From assembly GCA_002391675.1 (NCBI GenBank), contig DGFM01000009.1:1-31707 (forward strand): a stretch of DNA of 31,707 nt, in the 5' to 3' direction. The notes beneath the pieces are model-generated. The model did not search any database, was not told where the DNA came from, and saw nothing but the letters and a program-made list of their open reading frames with translations. Source of the DNA: Cloacimonetes bacterium UBA3900 (lineage in GTDB: Bacteria > Cloacimonadota > Cloacimonadia > Cloacimonadales > Cloacimonadaceae). The number at the start of each line of letters is the position of its first letter. The first letter of the stretch is position 1. The position numbers and the translations under genes were made by a program. Positions 12,589 to 19,644 of this stretch are shown piece after piece.

Positions 12589-15063
12589 TTACCTCATTTG
12601 GATTTTGCATTGTTTGGTGAGCGATTTGATCACCGATGCAACAATTTGTTCTATGCGCTCTTCTGTCAATGTCTTTTCTTCGTCTTGCAATTTAAAGCGG
12701 ATATGCAGGCTGCGGAAGCCTTCCGGGACTTGCTTGCCCCGATATTGATCCAGGAGTTGGACAGACGAGATCAGCGCAGGCTCGACGCTTTGCACACATT
12801 CGCTGATGGACAGCCACTTTTCGCTTTCGGGCACCAGGAAGGAAAGGTCTCGATACACCGCAGGGAAGCGTGGCAAATCCCGGTAGGTAAGCTCAGCATT
12901 TCGTGTGAGTTCTATCACTTTATGCAGGTCTATATCTATCATCCAGAGCTGTTGATCCAGAGTGCCCAGGTCTATGCCAAACTTTTCACACACCTCTGCA
13001 TCCATCAGCCCCATCATCAGCAGCGGTTCATCATCCACATACCAGGCCAGCGAATTGGCCTGCATCAGCCAGGGCGCACGATATTCGCCGATGGAATCAA
13101 TCTGCAAGCCCAGCATCTCCACCAGCGCCTCCAGCATACCTTTCACGATGCTGAAGTCCAGTGGCTTGGTCTTGTGTTTCCAGTGCGTTTCGTCTTGGTT
13201 GCCCGTCAGAAGCCCGGTGCATCGAAGCGGCTCGGTCTCATGATCTGCGGGATAGATTCTGGCCAGCTCAAAGAGTTTGAGATCACGTTCAAAGTGGTTG
13301 AGGTTGTAGCGGATATTTTCCAGCAGCCCGGACAGCAGCGTCACTCTCATGATGCTTTGGTTGCTGCTTTGTGGATTGATCAGCTTTTGCGTGTTCAGCT
13401 CCGGGTCTATCCCCAAGTCCTGCAGGGAAGCAGGATCGTTGAAAGAATAATTGAGCACTTCAAAGAAGCCTTGTGTAACGAGATGACGCGACACCACCTC
13501 TTGGATGCGACTGGCGTGATGGTCCATGATGCGTGAAGGCGGTGTCTTCATCGGGATCTTGTCGTAACCATCCAGGCGGGACAGCTCTTCGATGAGGTCT
13601 ACTTCGCGCACCAAATCCACCCTGTTCTGCGGTACTTTAAACCACAGCGCCGTGGGCTCAGCATCGCAAACTGCCGGGATCTCAGCCTCGGCTTCCAAAG
13701 CTTCTTTGTGCCAGGCGCCTTCTTGGATAAACTCGCATCCCAGGCGCGTGAGGTAGCTCTTGATCTGCTCCACATCCATGGGATAGCCGATCAACCGCTC
13801 AAAATAAGCAGGTCTCAACGCCACATACTTGGCCTTATCCACCAAGGGATAGGGGTCAATCAGCTCTGATGCGACCTTTGCCTGTGCAAAATCTATCAGC
13901 AGCTCGGTGGCACGCAGGCTGGTAACAATAGTTTTTTCGGGGCTCAAGTGACGCTCGAAGCGATAGGAAGAATCGGATGTGATCTTGTGATGATAAGAAG
14001 TGCGCCGGATGCTGCTGGGATTGAAAGCTGCGGATTCCAACACTATCCTCGTCGTTTCGGGACTGATGGCAGAACCGCTTGAGCCCATCACTCCAGCCAG
14101 TGCGGACGGGTTTTGCCCGTCGGCGATCACCATATCTATCTCTCTGAGCTGATAATCTTTCTTATTGAGCGCATGGAAGCTCTCATCCGGCCTGGCTTTA
14201 CGCACTATGACTGCGGGGCCTTCATCGTCCGGATTCTCTTTGAGCAATTTGTCATAATCAAAAGCGTGCAAGGGGTGTCCCTGTTCCAGCATCACAAAGT
14301 TGGTGATATCCACCACATTGCTGATGGGCCGGAGGCCGGACTTGATGAGATCGACCTGCAGCCACAGCGGCGAGGGTGCGATCACCACATCCGAAAACAG
14401 CCTGGCAGTATAGCGCGGGCACAGCGTGGGCTCGTCTATCCTGAGTTTGAGGGGCAAAGTCTGCTTGGCAAAAGCGGTTATCTCTTTGATCTCTGGGAGC
14501 TTAAGCGGTAGACCCAGGTTTGCGCTCAGGTCTCTGGCGATGCCGATATAGCCCAAAAGATCAGACCTGTCAGGCGTGATTTCCAGCTCAAATACGGTAT
14601 CCGGCAACCCGAAAAGCTCATTGGCGCTCACTCCGATGGGTGTATCGGAAGGCAGCTCAATGATGCCGCCGTGTTCATCCGAGAGCCCTATCTCGCGCTC
14701 CGAACAGAGCATACCAAAGGATTCCACTCCACGCAGCTTGGCCTTTTTGATGGTGAGATCACCCAAGACCGCACCGATACGTGCCAAAACCACCATCATT
14801 CCGGAGCGGCAATTGGCAGCTCCACACACCACCTGGATGAGTCCCTCAGGATCATTGGCATCCACCATACACAGTTTCAGATGGTCGCTACCCTCGATAG
14901 GGGAAGCAGTTACCACTTTTGCGCTGATCAGCTCTTCCGGCAGCTGCGGCATCTCCAAGGTAGCCTCCACTTCAATGCCGGAGAAAGTGAGCGCATGGTT
15001 TAGCTGCTCGTCGGTCAGATCATGCGTCAGATAGCGTGAAAGCCAGTTTTTGGATATCTTCAT
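12589..15063 (-). CDS. pheT: Phenylalanine-tRNA ligase beta subunit
   Basis: The beta chain of the (alpha-beta)2 PheRS that charges tRNA-Phe; it carries editing of mischarged Tyr-tRNA and tRNA contacts. The 824 residues match the long bacterial form. The N-terminus MKISKNWLSRYL and HALTFSGIEVE lead into an EMAP/OB-type tRNA-binding domain (about 40-150). The B3/B4 editing core (VDITNFVMLEQGHPLHAFD) lies around 250-290, B5 near 410-490, a catalytic-like domain with EVDLIEELSRLDGYD at about 500, and a C-terminal anticodon-binding ferredoxin-like domain (FPAVYRDLSFLVPE onward). Its ATG overlaps the pheS TGA by four bases, so the subunits are translationally coupled. No frameshift or loss was seen. 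Confidence 0.97.
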   Translation of the reverse strand: MKISKNWLSRYLTHDLTDEQLNHALTFSGIEVEATLEMPQLPEELISAKVVTASPIEGSDHLKLCMVDANDPEGLIQVVCGAANCRSGMMVVLARIGAVLGDLTIKKAKLRGVESFGMLCSEREIGLSDEHGGIIELPSDTPIGVSANELFGLPDTVFELEITPDRSDLLGYIGIARDLSANLGLPLKLPEIKEITAFAKQTLPLKLRIDEPTLCPRYTARLFSDVVIAPSPLWLQVDLIKSGLRPISNVVDITNFVMLEQGHPLHAFDYDKLLKENPDDEGPAVIVRKARPDESFHALNKKDYQLREIDMVIADGQNPSALAGVMGSSGSAISPETTRIVLESAAFNPSSIRRTSYHHKITSDSSYRFERHLSPEKTIVTSLRATELLIDFAQAKVASELIDPYPLVDKAKYVALRPAYFERLIGYPMDVEQIKSYLTRLGCEFIQEGAWHKEALEAEAEIPAVCDAEPTALWFKVPQNRVDLVREVDLIEELSRLDGYDKIPMKTPPSRIMDHHASRIQEVVSRHLVTQGFFEVLNYSFNDPASLQDLGIDPELNTQKLINPQSSNQSIMRVTLLSGLLENIRYNLNHFERDLKLFELARIYPADHETEPLRCTGLLTGNQDETHWKHKTKPLDFSIVKGMLEALVEMLGLQIDSIGEYRAPWLMQANSLAWYVDDEPLLMMGLMDAEVCEKFGIDLGTLDQQLWMIDIDLHKVIELTRNAELTYRDLPRFPAVYRDLSFLVPESEKWLSISECVQSVEPALISSVQLLDQYRGKQVPEGFRSLHIRFKLQDEEKTLTEERIEQIVASVIKSLTKQCKIQMR

Positions 15064-16091
15064 AGCGATTCTCCTCTAAACTGACGCAGCATCCTCACGT
15101 CATTTTCAAAGAGGATGCGCATATCGCCGATATTGTATTTGAGCATGGCGATGCGTTCAATACCCAAGCCAAAGGCAAAACCGCTGTAGATCTCAGGATC
15201 GATGCCCACCATTGACAGCACGGCAGGATCGACCATCCCCGCGCCGCCCATCTCCAGCCAGCCGGACTGCTTGCAGACGCGGCAGCCTTCACCCGCACAG
15301 CTCACGCAGCTGATATCCATCTCGGCGCTGGGCTCGGTGAAAGGGAAGAAGTGAGGCCTGATGCGGGACTTGACATCGGGACCAAACATGGCGGTGGCGA
15401 AGTTTTGCAGCGTGTCTTTGAGATCACTCATGCTGATGCCTTTATCCACCCAGAGCGACTCAACTTGTTGGAATACAGGCGAATGGGATGGATCGGGCTT
15501 ATCGTTTCGGTAGCAGCGTCCGGGCGAGATGATCTTGATGGGTGGCTTGTATTTTTCCATCACCCTGATCTGCACGGTAGACGTCTGCGTGCGCAGCAAT
15601 TTGCCATTTTGCAGGTAGAATGTATCGGCAAGATTGCGCGAGGGGTGGTCTTGCGGCGTGTTCAGGGCATCGAAGTTGTGATATTCGTCTTCGATTTCGG
15701 GCCCTTGCGCCACTTCAAACCCCATGCTCATAAACACCGCTTCGATCTTTTTGCGCACGATGGTCACCGGATGCAGGGAGCCGAAGGGGCTCATCCAGCC
15801 GGGCATTCCGGGGTCCAGCTCCTGCTGAACCTGCTGCGCTCTCACAGCATTTTTGATCTCTTTATCCTTAGCAGCGATCAGGCCCTCAATTTTGGTGCGG
15901 GCCTGGTTGATCAGCTGCCCAAAAGCGGGGCGCTCCTCGGGCGCCAACTCCCTGAGGCGGGCGTATAAGCCGTTGAGCACGCTCTTCTTGCCCAAGTAAG
16001 CCGCGCGGGCATCCAAGATATCATTTGGCGTGCGGCAAGCGGCGATGCTCTCTTGTGCTTTGGCAACCAGTTCTTCGAGTTGTGTATGCAA
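15060..16091 (-). CDS. pheS: Phenylalanine-tRNA ligase alpha subunit
   Basis: The catalytic alpha chain of PheRS, 343 residues, normal length. An N-terminal coiled coil (about 1-90) binds tRNA-Phe. The class II aminoacyl-tRNA synthetase core follows: HPVTIVRKKIEAVFMSMGF opens it, motif 2 is SPGRCYRNDKPDPSHSPVF, and motif 3 is FGLGIERIAMLKYNI. A CVSCAGEGCRVCKQSGW segment is a four-Cys knuckle common in bacterial PheS. The start appears to be TTG: AAAGGA lies 8 bases before it and there is no ATG in frame between that site and the coding region. It follows rplT by 48 bp and overlaps pheT. Confidence 0.96.
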   Translation of the reverse strand: MHTQLEELVAKAQESIAACRTPNDILDARAAYLGKKSVLNGLYARLRELAPEERPAFGQLINQARTKIEGLIAAKDKEIKNAVRAQQVQQELDPGMPGWMSPFGSLHPVTIVRKKIEAVFMSMGFEVAQGPEIEDEYHNFDALNTPQDHPSRNLADTFYLQNGKLLRTQTSTVQIRVMEKYKPPIKIISPGRCYRNDKPDPSHSPVFQQVESLWVDKGISMSDLKDTLQNFATAMFGPDVKSRIRPHFFPFTEPSAEMDISCVSCAGEGCRVCKQSGWLEMGGAGMVDPAVLSMVGIDPEIYSGFAFGLGIERIAMLKYNIGDMRILFENDVRMLRQFRGESL

Positions 16092-16139
16092 AAGTTAAAT
16101 CCTTTGGTAAGTGAGTATTAACGCTTTGTTTGCTGTATC

Positions 16140-16487
16140 TTATTCTCGGGTCATCTCCACCAATTTGGCAAAAGCTTCGCTGTCGTGCCAGGCCAAATGG
16201 GCAAGAGTCTTACGGTTAAGGTTGATATTGGCTTTATGAAGGCCACCCATGAACTTGCTGTAGGAAATATTGTTCATACGGCAGGCGGCGTTGATGCGGA
16301 TGATCCACAATTTGCGGAACGATCTTTTCTTCTGTTTGCGATGAGCAAAAGCAAAAGCCATACCGCGCTCAATTGTCTGACGTGCGGCGCGATAGCTGTT
16401 GCCGCGATGGCCAAAGTATCCTCTGGCTGCCAGTAGGTATTTTTTCTTTCTGCGATGTGCTGCGACGTTATTAGTTGCTCTTGGCAT
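16140..16487 (-). CDS. rplT: Ribosomal protein L20
   Basis: A 115-residue L20, a 23S rRNA-binding large-subunit protein needed early in assembly. The basic N-terminus with HRRKKKYLLAARGYFG and the helix RKLWIIRINAACRMNNISYSKF are standard, as is the GGLHKANINLNRKTLA block. Length is normal. It lies 11 bp after rpmI. In other bacteria L20 represses the infC-rpmI-rplT operon by binding the mRNA; the 85-nt joint between infC and rpmI contains small GGCT-AAA-GCC-type hairpins that might serve this, but no clear rRNA mimic could be drawn. Confidence 0.98.
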   Translation of the reverse strand: MPRATNNVAAHRRKKKYLLAARGYFGHRGNSYRAARQTIERGMAFAFAHRKQKKRSFRKLWIIRINAACRMNNISYSKFMGGLHKANINLNRKTLAHLAWHDSEAFAKLVEMTRE

Positions 16488-16498
16488 TTTCTTCTCCT

Positions 16499-16693
16499 TT
16501 ACAAGCCCAACATGACCTTGATTCTGCGTTCATCGCATTTGCGTACGATGGCACTGTCCCGCAGATTGCGTTTCAATTTGGGTGTCTTTTTAGTTTTGAT
16601 ATGTGCGCTTTTTGCATGATGGCGTTTGATCTTGCCTGTTCCCGTCACCTTGAAGCGCTTGGCGGCGGCACGGCGTGTTTTGATCTTTGGCAT
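16499..16693 (-). CDS. rpmI: Ribosomal protein L35
   Basis: A 64-residue, very basic L35 of the large subunit. The sequence MPKIKTRRAAAKRFKVTGTG is the family N-terminus, followed by KRHHAKSAHIKTKKTPKLKRNLR. The length is normal. A GGAG ribosome site precedes the ATG. It sits between infC and rplT in the widespread infC-rpmI-rplT operon. Confidence 0.98.
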   Translation of the reverse strand: MPKIKTRRAAAKRFKVTGTGKIKRHHAKSAHIKTKKTPKLKRNLRDSAIVRKCDERRIKVMLGL

Positions 16694-16778
16694 CTTTATC
16701 TCCTTAGTTTAGTATAAAATGTTTAGTCTATAGTCCCCAGCCACAAGGCTTTAGCCTCAGAGCCAAGAACGCTGTGTG

Positions 16779-17390
16779 TTACTTGTTGTCCTCTTTCGCG
16801 TCCTGCTCAGCTTTAGCTGCCTGAGCCAGGATCTTCTCAACATCCTTTTTGGGACTCATGATCATGGAAAGCGTGTTCCGATCCGATACAGGCTCGGAAT
16901 CTACGTCCGCGATGTGTCCCAGCTCGGTCTTAATCCGTTCCAACAGATTGTAACCAAGGTCCTTATGCGCCATTTGGCGTCCACGGAAACGAACCGTGAA
17001 CTTGACTTTGTTTTGTTGTTTAAAAAACCTGATTGCATTGTTTTTCTTGAAGTTGTAATCGTGCTCTTCGGTGTTTGGACCATACTTGATCTCTTTGATT
17101 TCCACCTCGTGCTGACGCTTACGGGCTTCTTTGGCTCTCTTCTCTTTTTGGAAATAATACTTGCTAAAATCAAGGATACGACAAACCGGCGGATCAGCAT
17201 TGGGAGAAATCTCCACCAGGTCAAGACCCGCTTCTTCTGCATGACGCAGACCTTCGCGGATCGACACGATGCCGATCTGACGACCGTCGGAACCGATCAG
17301 GCGAATCTTATCGCCGGTGATCTGCTCGTTTATCCGTTCCCTGGGCACTATCTCTCTGGGACGTGCTCTTCCCCTTGTTCTCCGGATTAT
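16779..17390 (-). CDS. infC: Translation initiation factor IF-3, probable AUA/AUC start
   Basis: IF-3 binds the 30S subunit, blocks 50S joining and proofreads the start codon. Both domains are present: the N-domain from RINEQITGDKIRLIG, a Lys/Arg-rich linker near FQKEKRAKEARKRQ, and the C-domain with KEIKYGPNTEEHDYNFK and KVKFTVRFRGRQMAH. The first conventional start is a GTG at 17348 with no ribosome site. Reading is open for 14 further codons upstream to ATA (17390) and ATC (17387); AGGAGG (17396-17401) lies 5 and 8 bases before these. The added residues are strongly basic (RRTRGRARPRE), as IF-3 N-tails often are. A non-AUG start would give the IF-3 autocontrol known for the AUU of E. coli infC. 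Which of the two codons is used is open. Confidence 0.95.
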   Translation of the reverse strand: MIRRTRGRARPREIVPRERINEQITGDKIRLIGSDGRQIGIVSIREGLRHAEEAGLDLVEISPNADPPVCRILDFSKYYFQKEKRAKEARKRQHEVEIKEIKYGPNTEEHDYNFKKNNAIRFFKQQNKVKFTVRFRGRQMAHKDLGYNLLERIKTELGHIADVDSEPVSDRNTLSMIMSPKKDVEKILAQAAKAEQDAKEDNK

Positions 17391-17415
17391 AAGAACCTCC
17401 TTCTTACCGGAAATG

Positions 17416-17443
17416 AAAAAGGCGAAACCGAAATGGCTTCGCC
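17416..17443 (-). terminator. Leader attenuator/terminator upstream of infC
   Basis: On the minus strand GGCGAA-GCC...GGT-TTCGCC forms a hairpin (17421-17443) followed directly by TTTTTC. It ends about 15 nt before the infC Shine-Dalgarno, so it can only act in the leader of this operon. Leader terminators ahead of infC-rpmI-rplT are known from Bacillus, which makes attenuation a reasonable reading. No alternative antiterminator pairing was worked out. Confidence 0.65.
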
Positions 17444-17538
17444 TGCTTCACAGTAAATTTTCTTGTATTTTTGTTGCTGTATTGTGGCCTTACGCACAGA
17501 TTTGTGGCAAGGCAGAAGCAGACTACTTCATTTTGAGA

Positions 17539-17568
17539 CATCATTTTTGAGACAGGTGAAATTGTCAA
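17539..17568 (-). promoter_or_regulatory. Promoter candidate for the infC operon
   Basis: Perfect TTGACA on the minus strand (17563-17568), 18 bases, then ATGATG (17539-17544). It would give a leader of roughly 140 nt that includes the attenuator. A second, weaker possibility is TTGCCA (17505-17510) with CACAAT (17481-17486) 18 bases on. Confidence 0.35.
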
Positions 17569-17590
17569 TAACAAAATCAGTTTCTTCTCA

Positions 17591-17660
17591 TTTTTAAGGC
17601 TCATGTTCAAGTTGAGTGAGTAGCCGGCTACCAAAAAAGTGCCCATTTTGAGCCTTAATT
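17591..17660 (+). repeat. Dispersed intergenic repeat E2, copy B, with 10-bp inverted ends
   Basis: TTAAGGCTCA (17594-17603) and TGAGCCTTAA (17649-17658) are perfect 10-bp inverted repeats. Between them is the palindrome GTAGCCGGCTAC (17620-17631), then AAAAAAGTGCCC. The copy at 91-142 shares the ends and the AAAAAAGTGCCC block but lacks the central palindrome. Confidence 0.55.
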
Positions 17661-17663
17661 CAT

Positions 17664-17695
17664 TTGCAAGAACCGGAGGCCCGAGTCAACATTTG
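17664..17695 (+). repeat. Degenerate E1 core
   Basis: TTTGCAAGAACCGGAGGCCCGAG followed by TCAACATTTGAC follows the order of the E1 core (GCAAAACCG, CGCAAGTCAAATATTTCA) with substitutions. It suggests that E1 cores can be duplicated in tandem or left as remnants. Confidence 0.4.
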
Positions 17696-17744
17696 ACTTT
17701 CCACCTGGCCTCCCCTCCCTCCGATCTCCTCGGCGCTCGAATGC

Positions 17745-17771
17745 GTAACCTATGGGTTTTCCATGGGTTAC
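17745..17771 (+). other. Strong isolated hairpin
   Basis: GTAACCTATGG (17745-17755) and CCATGGGTTAC (17761-17771) form an 11-bp stem with one T-G pair around the loop GTTTT. No T-run follows, so it is not a simple terminator. It lies between the degenerate E1 core and the full E1 copy and may be part of the composite element. Confidence 0.6.
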
Positions 17772-17791
17772 TTGTCGACCCCAAAGGAGAC

Positions 17792-17948
17792 CCACAGGAG
17801 CCCCTAAGGGAGGCCGCATCAAATCGACGTTTTCGGAGGCAGTTTTGTTTTCGCAAAACCGAGGCGCAAGTCAAATATTTCAGAGAGCGGCACTTTCCCC
17901 GGTGCCGGATTCCAGAAGTAAACTCCCACTAAAATAGTAGGCGTTCAG
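17792..17948 (+). repeat. Dispersed intergenic repeat E1, full copy B
   Basis: About 155 bp that align end to end with the reverse complement of 31551-31707. Shared blocks in order: AGGAGCCCCTAAGGGAGGC, GCAT-AAATCGACGTTTT, TTTGTTTT-GCAAAAC, CGCAAGTCAAATATTTCA, CCGGTGCCGGA, and the terminal ACTA-AAA-TAGT hairpin. GTTTTG/CAAAAC (17842-17847, 17854-17859) can pair. No reading frame is conserved. Confidence 0.8.
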
Positions 17949-17999
17949 AACCGAAGAGGCTAACTGCGCATAGCACGCCAAAGATCACTCCCCGCATAT

Positions 18000-18026
18000 A
18001 AAAAAGGCCAGCTTTGAGCCGGCCTT
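18000..18026 (-). terminator. Terminator after the sorting-domain gene
   Basis: On the minus strand AAGGCC-GCT...AGC-GGCCTT (18004-18026) is followed by TTTTTTATA. It lies about 50 bp after the stop codon at 18074. Confidence 0.85.
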
Positions 18027-18073
18027 CACTCTCTCCAACTCGCTTATAGACATAAGCGGTTAGCTCTGGTGCC

Positions 18074-19414
18074 TTATTTTAATACCGTCACCTTCTTGCT
18101 TACCTCGCCGCGCTCCGTCTTGATGCGGATGAGATAGATGCCTGCGGGTACGGCATTATTACGCTGGTCTTTGCAATCCCAATTGTAGTGATATTGGTCA
18201 CTGCTCAAGTCATTAACCTGCAAGTTGCGTACCCATTGTCCCTTAATGTTGTAGACTTTGGCTTCCACTGGGTTAGGGGCATCTCTTTTGCTCAGGCTGA
18301 TATTGACCATCCCTTTGGCGGGATTGGGGTAGGCGGAGACTAAAGCGGGCGGGATAGCGGTAGGATCGTCGTTGGGGGTATAATACTCCCAAGTGTAAGT
18401 GTAATAGATACCATAGTCTCTGTCGACAGGTTCGCCCCCGGTCAACAGCCAGCTGTCATTGTAATAAAAGACATATTCCCCATTAACGGTCACATTATGA
18501 AAGTCATTGGTGTATTCATAATACTCTGTAAAGTTTGTCTCTTGCTGATAAAATGGCCCACCTGCAGTATGTGCCCGGCCTGATACGGTCAGGATTTGAG
18601 TGGGAAAGTGAATCTGGTGTGCCGTCACATACTGGTAGGTTTGATCAAATCTATTCCAGTCATCCTGGTTGGGACGTCTTCGCCACCTCTGGACACAATT
18701 CCTCAGTCCGCTCTCATCAAAGAGGTTCATCTGCACTTCTTCCGCTCGTGGATTCCACGTGTAGATGCTATCCGGCAAAGGATGATTGCTCCACACCTGT
18801 GTGAGTGAACTTGTCAATTGTGAAAGCTCCATCTCCTCTTGATGAGTCAAGCGATTTTGGGAATCATAATGATATACGGCTGATCGGTAGGGCTCTGTCT
18901 CGCCATAAGAACTGTTGTAAGTGAGCTCGCCAACCAAGTTGCCATTGGCATCATATGTATATTCAGTTCTCTCGCTATAATCCTCATAGAAGGAGACCTT
19001 GTAAAATTCGATCAGCTTATCCTGCAGGTTGTAGGTATAGGTTCTCTGCGCATGAAGGTTGAAGGTTTCAGGATCAGGATTCCACGCATACCTGCAATAG
19101 TGGCTTTCTACCTTCTGATAACAATCGTCACCCTCAAGATACTCATATATAAGCTTTGAATCATAAGACATATTTTCCAGATAATCATAATACTCATGCT
19201 CTACCCTGGTCAAACGAGTGGGGACACTTTCATCGTAATAGTAGTAAGTACGATCCCACAAATCATCATGTTCTGCACATCCACGGGTGTGGCCGCAATA
19301 TGTCTTTCTGTAAGAGCCCATAGGCGTAGAGCCAATATACTCATCGCCGATGTTGACGATGGCGCTCAGCCCGATGGCCAGCGTTAAAAACAGCAGTATA
19401 GCAAACTTCTTCAT
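18074..19414 (-). CDS. Secreted protein with YD-like repeats and a C-terminal (type IX-style) sorting domain
   Basis: A 446-residue exported protein. MKKFAILLFLTLAIGLSA is a Sec signal peptide. The body is very rich in Tyr, Asp and Asn, with several short units such as YTYDANGNLVGELTYN and YHYDSQNRLTHQEE that resemble YD/RHS repeats but do not form a full RHS shell. The last 85 or so residues are a Por-type sorting/FlgD-Ig-like domain: YPNPAKGMVNISLS, VYNIKGQWVRNL, PAGIYLIRIKTERGEVSKK and VTVLK. Such domains direct secretion through the type IX system in FCB bacteria. The ATG at 19414 is chosen because GGGAG lies 8 bases before it; an ATG at 19429 overlaps that site. It stands alone, with its own terminator. 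The function of the body is unknown. Confidence 0.85.
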   Translation of the reverse strand: MKKFAILLFLTLAIGLSAIVNIGDEYIGSTPMGSYRKTYCGHTRGCAEHDDLWDRTYYYYDESVPTRLTRVEHEYYDYLENMSYDSKLIYEYLEGDDCYQKVESHYCRYAWNPDPETFNLHAQRTYTYNLQDKLIEFYKVSFYEDYSERTEYTYDANGNLVGELTYNSSYGETEPYRSAVYHYDSQNRLTHQEEMELSQLTSSLTQVWSNHPLPDSIYTWNPRAEEVQMNLFDESGLRNCVQRWRRRPNQDDWNRFDQTYQYVTAHQIHFPTQILTVSGRAHTAGGPFYQQETNFTEYYEYTNDFHNVTVNGEYVFYYNDSWLLTGGEPVDRDYGIYYTYTWEYYTPNDDPTAIPPALVSAYPNPAKGMVNISLSKRDAPNPVEAKVYNIKGQWVRNLQVNDLSSDQYHYNWDCKDQRNNAVPAGIYLIRIKTERGEVSKKVTVLK

Positions 19415-19558
19415 CTTCTCGTCTCCCATATGTTTATTTTGCCTTTATGCTGTGCAAGTAACGTTCCAAATCAGTAATTATTTGGTATTGTTTGGGTAAA
19501 TTACGTTTCCGCAGGGAGGGAAAAGCCTTCGGGAAGCTTGTCAGATGCAGCTTTCTGC

Positions 19559-19592
19559 CTGAGCTGAATAAACCGCTCAGAGCCGAGGGCTC
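19559..19592. other. Paired small hairpins in the gap after the M23 gene
   Basis: CTGAGC/GCTCAG (19559-19564, 19575-19580) and, overlapping it, GAGCC/GGCTC (19580-19592) can form adjacent or competing hairpins. There is no T-run on either strand. The rest of 19415-19644 shows a possible ATAAAGG -10 box for the leftward gene but no gene. Confidence 0.3.
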
Positions 19593-19644
19593 AGCTTTGC
19601 CTCAGGAGCAGAGCCCTTTCACTTTACAGCATCGTAAACAAGGT

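Larger units (their letters stand above)
17391..18073. other. Gene-free region between infC and the sorting-domain gene
   Basis: No convincing coding sequence was found in this 683-bp gap; the short open frames have no ribosome site and no recognisable product. It holds the infC leader and promoter (17391-17568), repeat E2 (17591-17660), a degenerate E1 core (17664-17695), an 11-bp-stem hairpin (17745-17771), a full E1 copy (17792-17948) and the terminator of the next gene (18000-18026). Confidence 0.7.

Noticed and set aside
12598..13536. 312-residue plus-strand open frame
   Set aside because: It is antisense to the C-terminal half of pheT, whose motifs are intact.
17639..17937. Short open frames of 60-97 residues in the repeat region
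   Set aside because: They run through the E1/E2 repeats in several frames, are not preserved in the other E1 copies and have no ribosome site.
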